From the NCBI GenBank assembly GCA_001767455.1, contig MELC01000086.1, forward strand, positions 1-64,000: a stretch of 64,000 bases of DNA, read 5' to 3'. The notes beneath the pieces are model-generated. The model saw nothing but the letters and a program-made list of their open reading frames with translations. It searched no databases and was not told where the DNA came from. Both the position numbers and the translations under genes were made by a program. Source of the DNA: Acidobacteria bacterium RIFCSPLOWO2_12_FULL_66_21. GTDB lineage: Bacteria; Acidobacteriota; Vicinamibacteria; Vicinamibacterales; 2-12-FULL-66-21. Positions 61,426-64,000 of this stretch are shown here, piece by piece (the stretch's first letter is position 1; every line of letters starts with the position of its first letter).

Positions 61426-63921
61426 CTACTCGTAGCGCAGCGCGGTCATCGGATCCACGCGCGAGGCGCGGTACGCGGGGATGATGCCGGCGAGGAAGGC
61501 GACGAAGACAAGCGCGACGGATGCGCCCGCGAAGACGGCGGGGTCGAACCCTTCCATCTCGAACAGCTGCGACTTGGCCAGGCGGCCGAGCCAGTACGCG
61601 ACGGCGATGCCGAACGCGGCGCCGACGACCGTCATCCAGGCCACCTGGCTGAGGACCAGCCGGCGCACGCGGCTGCCGTTGGCGCCAAGCGCCATGCGGA
61701 GCCCGATCTCGCGCGTGCGCTGCGTCACCGTGTAGGCGAGCACGCCGTAGAGACCCACCGACGCCAGGATCGTCGCGAGCAGCGCAAAGGCCGCCGCCAG
61801 CGTGCTGATCATCCGATCGAGAAACACGTTGTCGCGCACCTGCTGGGTCATGGTCTTCGCGTCTTCCACCGGCAGGGTCGGATCGAGCCGCGCGACGATC
61901 ACCGCAATCGTGCGGACGAACGCCTCCGGATCCGTTGCGGTCCTGACGTAGAAGCTCATGCCGTCCACGCGCTCCGCCTGCGGGTACGGCCTGAAGAACA
62001 GCGGCGGCACCTGCTGCTTCACGTCGCTGTACTTCGCGTTCTGCACGACGCCGACGATCTCGATCTCCAGCTTCTGGTCGGACCCCGTCCCCATGTGCTT
62101 TTCGACGGCGTTCCTCCCGAGGTTGAATTTGTTCGCGAAGGCCTCGTTGACGATCGCCACCTTCGGCGCCTCCTTGCCGTCCGCGGCCGTGAAGTCGCGT
62201 CCCGCCATGAGCGGCACGCCGAGCGTCCTGAAGTAGCCGGGACTGACGACATTGACGCGCGAACCGGCGTCGGTGTCGGGTCCCTTCTCGAAGCCCTCGA
62301 CCGAGACGTCGTTGCCCCAGCTGCTCCCGGCCAGCAGCGGCACCATTGCCGCGCCGACGCCGGTCACGCCCGGCGCTCCCGCGAACTCCTCTTCCAGCCG
62401 CTTGTAGAACGTCCGCGACCGCTCGGTATCGTAGCCGCTCAGGCTCGGCGAGATCGCGAACGTGACGACGTGGTCCACCTTGATGCCGAGATCGACGTGC
62501 GAGATCTTCGCCAGGCTCTTGACGAAGAGTCCCGCGCAGATGAGCAGCGCCATCGACAGCGTGATCTGCGACGTGACCAGGATGCGGCGGAACCACGCCG
62601 CGCCCCGAGCGCCCGACGGCTGTCCCGCCTGCGCCTTCAGCGTGGTCACGAGGTCCGCCCGCGTGCTGTGCAGCGCGGGAAAGATCCCGAACAGCACGCC
62701 CGTCGCGAGCGCCACCACGCCCGCGAAGAGCACGACGCGTGTCTGGAGGTGGAAGTCGATGATGGTGGCCGCTTCCGGCGGCAGCAGCGTGGCGATGTAC
62801 GCGAGCGTCCATCTCGACACGAGCAGTCCGGCCACGCCTCCCAGCACCGCGAGCAGACAGGACTCCATGAGGAGCTGCCTCAGGAGCTGCCACCGGCTGG
62901 CCCCGATCGAGAGCCGCACGGCCATCTCCGTCGATCGGCCCGCCGCGCGGGCGAGCAGCAGGTTCGCGATGTTCGCGCAGGCGATGAGCAGGACAATCCC
63001 GGTCACCGTGAGCAGGAGAAGCATCGGGATCCGCGCCTCGGTGTGGACCGAGCTCTGGCCCCGGCGCCCCTCCGTGATCTCGAGCACCTTCGCCCTGAAC
63101 CGCTGCATCGTCTGCTCGCTCATGCCCTTCTGGAGCGGCGCCTCGACGGTGTTGATGATCGACGTGTACTGGCCGCCCAGCTGCGCGCGCGCCTGATCGA
63201 GGGTGACGCCGGGCTTGAGCCTCCCGAACAGGTACGCCCAGTAGCCGCGGCGATTGTCGAAGTCCTTCCGCCCGGGCACCACCTGCGCGCGCATCGTCAC
63301 CGGGACGAACACGGCGGGGTCGCTGCCGAGGACGGTGCCCTTGAAGCCGCGCGGCGCGACGCCGACAATCGTCATCGACTGGCCGTTGACGATGATCGTC
63401 TCGTTGAGGACCGAGGGGCTCGCCCCGAGATGGCTGGTCCAGAACCCGTGGCTCAGGACCGCCACGAAATGGCCGCCGATCGTCTGGTCGTCGCGCTCGT
63501 CGAGCAGGCGGCCGATTTCCGGCCGCAGGCCGAGGACCGGAAAGTACGAGCCGGACACGAGCATCAGCTCGCTGTTCATCGTCTCCGATCGGATCGCGAG
63601 GTTGGCCTCGAACGAGACGTGCGCGGCGAGACCGGTGAACACCTGCTGCGCCTTTTCCAGATCGCGGAACATCGGGTAGCTGAACACGTCGGTGCAGGCG
63701 CCGGCCTGGTTGCACGACGTGGATCCCGGCTTCGGCCCTGGCGCGGCGAGGTTGACCAGTTCGTCAGGCCGCGGCACGGGGATCGCCCGCAGCAGCGTCT
63801 GATCGAACAACGAGAAGATGGCGGCGTTCGCCCCGATCCCGAGCGCCAGCGACACGATGGCGACGGCGGTCACGAAGGGCGTCTTGAGCAGCCGGCGAAA
63901 GGCGAGTTTCAGATTGGTCAT
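61426..63921 (-). CDS. ADOP-family (MacB-like) ABC transporter permease
   Basis: An 831-residue permease from ATG 63921 (MTNLKLAFRRLL); ATG 63939 would add six residues. TPFVTAVAIVSLALGIGANA begins helix 1, with MacB_PCD segments (VNGQSMTIVGVAPRGFKG) and FtsX blocks (GIVLLIACANIANLLLARAA, QRTREIGLRMALGANGSRVR) twice. Like the others it has no ATPase next to it. Its C-terminus (YRASRVDPMTALRYE) is the conserved ADOP ending. The gene reaches near the window edge; a PadR regulator upstream, if any, is not visible. Confidence 0.92.
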   Translation of the reverse strand: MTNLKLAFRRLLKTPFVTAVAIVSLALGIGANAAIFSLFDQTLLRAIPVPRPDELVNLAAPGPKPGSTSCNQAGACTDVFSYPMFRDLEKAQQVFTGLAAHVSFEANLAIRSETMNSELMLVSGSYFPVLGLRPEIGRLLDERDDQTIGGHFVAVLSHGFWTSHLGASPSVLNETIIVNGQSMTIVGVAPRGFKGTVLGSDPAVFVPVTMRAQVVPGRKDFDNRRGYWAYLFGRLKPGVTLDQARAQLGGQYTSIINTVEAPLQKGMSEQTMQRFRAKVLEITEGRRGQSSVHTEARIPMLLLLTVTGIVLLIACANIANLLLARAAGRSTEMAVRLSIGASRWQLLRQLLMESCLLAVLGGVAGLLVSRWTLAYIATLLPPEAATIIDFHLQTRVVLFAGVVALATGVLFGIFPALHSTRADLVTTLKAQAGQPSGARGAAWFRRILVTSQITLSMALLICAGLFVKSLAKISHVDLGIKVDHVVTFAISPSLSGYDTERSRTFYKRLEEEFAGAPGVTGVGAAMVPLLAGSSWGNDVSVEGFEKGPDTDAGSRVNVVSPGYFRTLGVPLMAGRDFTAADGKEAPKVAIVNEAFANKFNLGRNAVEKHMGTGSDQKLEIEIVGVVQNAKYSDVKQQVPPLFFRPYPQAERVDGMSFYVRTATDPEAFVRTIAVIVARLDPTLPVEDAKTMTQQVRDNVFLDRMISTLAAAFALLATILASVGLYGVLAYTVTQRTREIGLRMALGANGSRVRRLVLSQVAWMTVVGAAFGIAVAYWLGRLAKSQLFEMEGFDPAVFAGASVALVFVAFLAGIIPAYRASRVDPMTALRYE

Positions 63922-64000
63922 GAGGCTTGATCGGAACATTACGCAGGACGCTGCCGGAGGTTTCAGCAGGCGATCCTGCAGATCGGGGCTCTCAGCCCCG

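Noticed and set aside
62095-63930. 611-codon open frame opposite the third ADOP permease
   Set aside because: Arg/Glu-rich translation without motifs, antisense to a clear permease; a GC-driven shadow.
63940-64000. Promoter or regulator upstream of the third ADOP gene
   Set aside because: Too little sequence before the window edge; no PadR or -35/-10 pair can be seen.

Overview
The window is high-GC bacterial DNA, most likely from a soil or sediment Acidobacteriota of the Vicinamibacteria (subdivision 6) type. This is an inference from gene content: three large MacB-like permeases of the ADOP family (acidobacterial duplicated orphan permeases), one with its own PadR regulator; a Ser/Thr kinase fused to a PD40/TolB-type propeller; many GTG starts; and REP-like and short-unit repeats in most spacers. 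No rRNA, tRNA or CRISPR array was seen.

Region 1 (1-21.6 kb, + strand) is one long, tightly packed polysaccharide operon, with many GTGA or TGATG start/stop overlaps. It encodes a 5'-truncated sulfotransferase, four glycosyltransferase modules of GT4 or GT2 type plus a methyltransferase-GT2 fusion, a GT39-like membrane protein, a Wzy-like membrane protein, five stand-alone SAM methyltransferases, an asparagine-synthetase-type amidotransferase, a PaaK/CapK-like adenylate-forming protein, a carbamoyltransferase, and a WlbA/WlbB-like dehydrogenase/acetyltransferase pair for an acetamido-sugar. The convergent block at 21.6-24.7 kb (- strand) holds a fused ATP sulfurylase-APS kinase (PAPS synthase) between two paralogous YdcF/DUF218 membrane-anchored proteins. 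The PAPS it makes is the donor the sulfotransferase needs, so a sulfated, carbamoylated, methylated surface glycan is the best reading. GDP-L-fucose synthase (24.9 kb) and RfbA (30.3 kb) supply further nucleotide sugars.

Region 2 (25.9-32.8 kb) is a small accessory island. It has a MntA/HepT pair, a VapBC pair with a nested palindromic operator, a HAD-like gene whose linker is built from repeat DNA, a PilZ-receiver protein, a HicBA pair with decayed hicA, a truncated Uma2 nuclease, a second HEPN/nucleotidyltransferase pair in which the antitoxin carries an N-terminal RHH/HicB-like domain, and an FG-GAP remnant.

Region 3 (32.9-42.8 kb) has the kinase-propeller protein, two small secreted paralogues (one with an in-frame stop), a SirB1-type transglutaminase-like protein, a HAD phosphatase, a DUF1684 lipoprotein, and a padR-ADOP permease pair driven by a promoter/operator that overlaps the start codon.

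Region 4 (42.8-50.7 kb, - strand) is a fatty-acid beta-oxidation operon: acyl-CoA dehydrogenase, thiolase, two alpha/beta hydrolases, FadN/FadB-like dehydrogenase-hydratase, and a FadR-type TetR regulator with a near-perfect operator at its own start. Region 5 (50.8-64 kb) carries a CsoR-family repressor, a TPR protein, a large lipoprotein, a third secreted paralogue, a serine hydrolase-NamZ fusion, a DUF1028 protein and two more ADOP permeases.

The most unusual signal is a set of short-unit (about 7-12 bp) degenerate tandem repeats and REP-like palindromes that fill most spacers from 25.8 kb onward. The same units also sit in frame inside at least four genes (HAD-like protein, thiolase, alpha/beta hydrolase, FadB-like protein) and in the signal peptide of a fifth. 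They are nearly absent from the 24-kb polysaccharide cluster.
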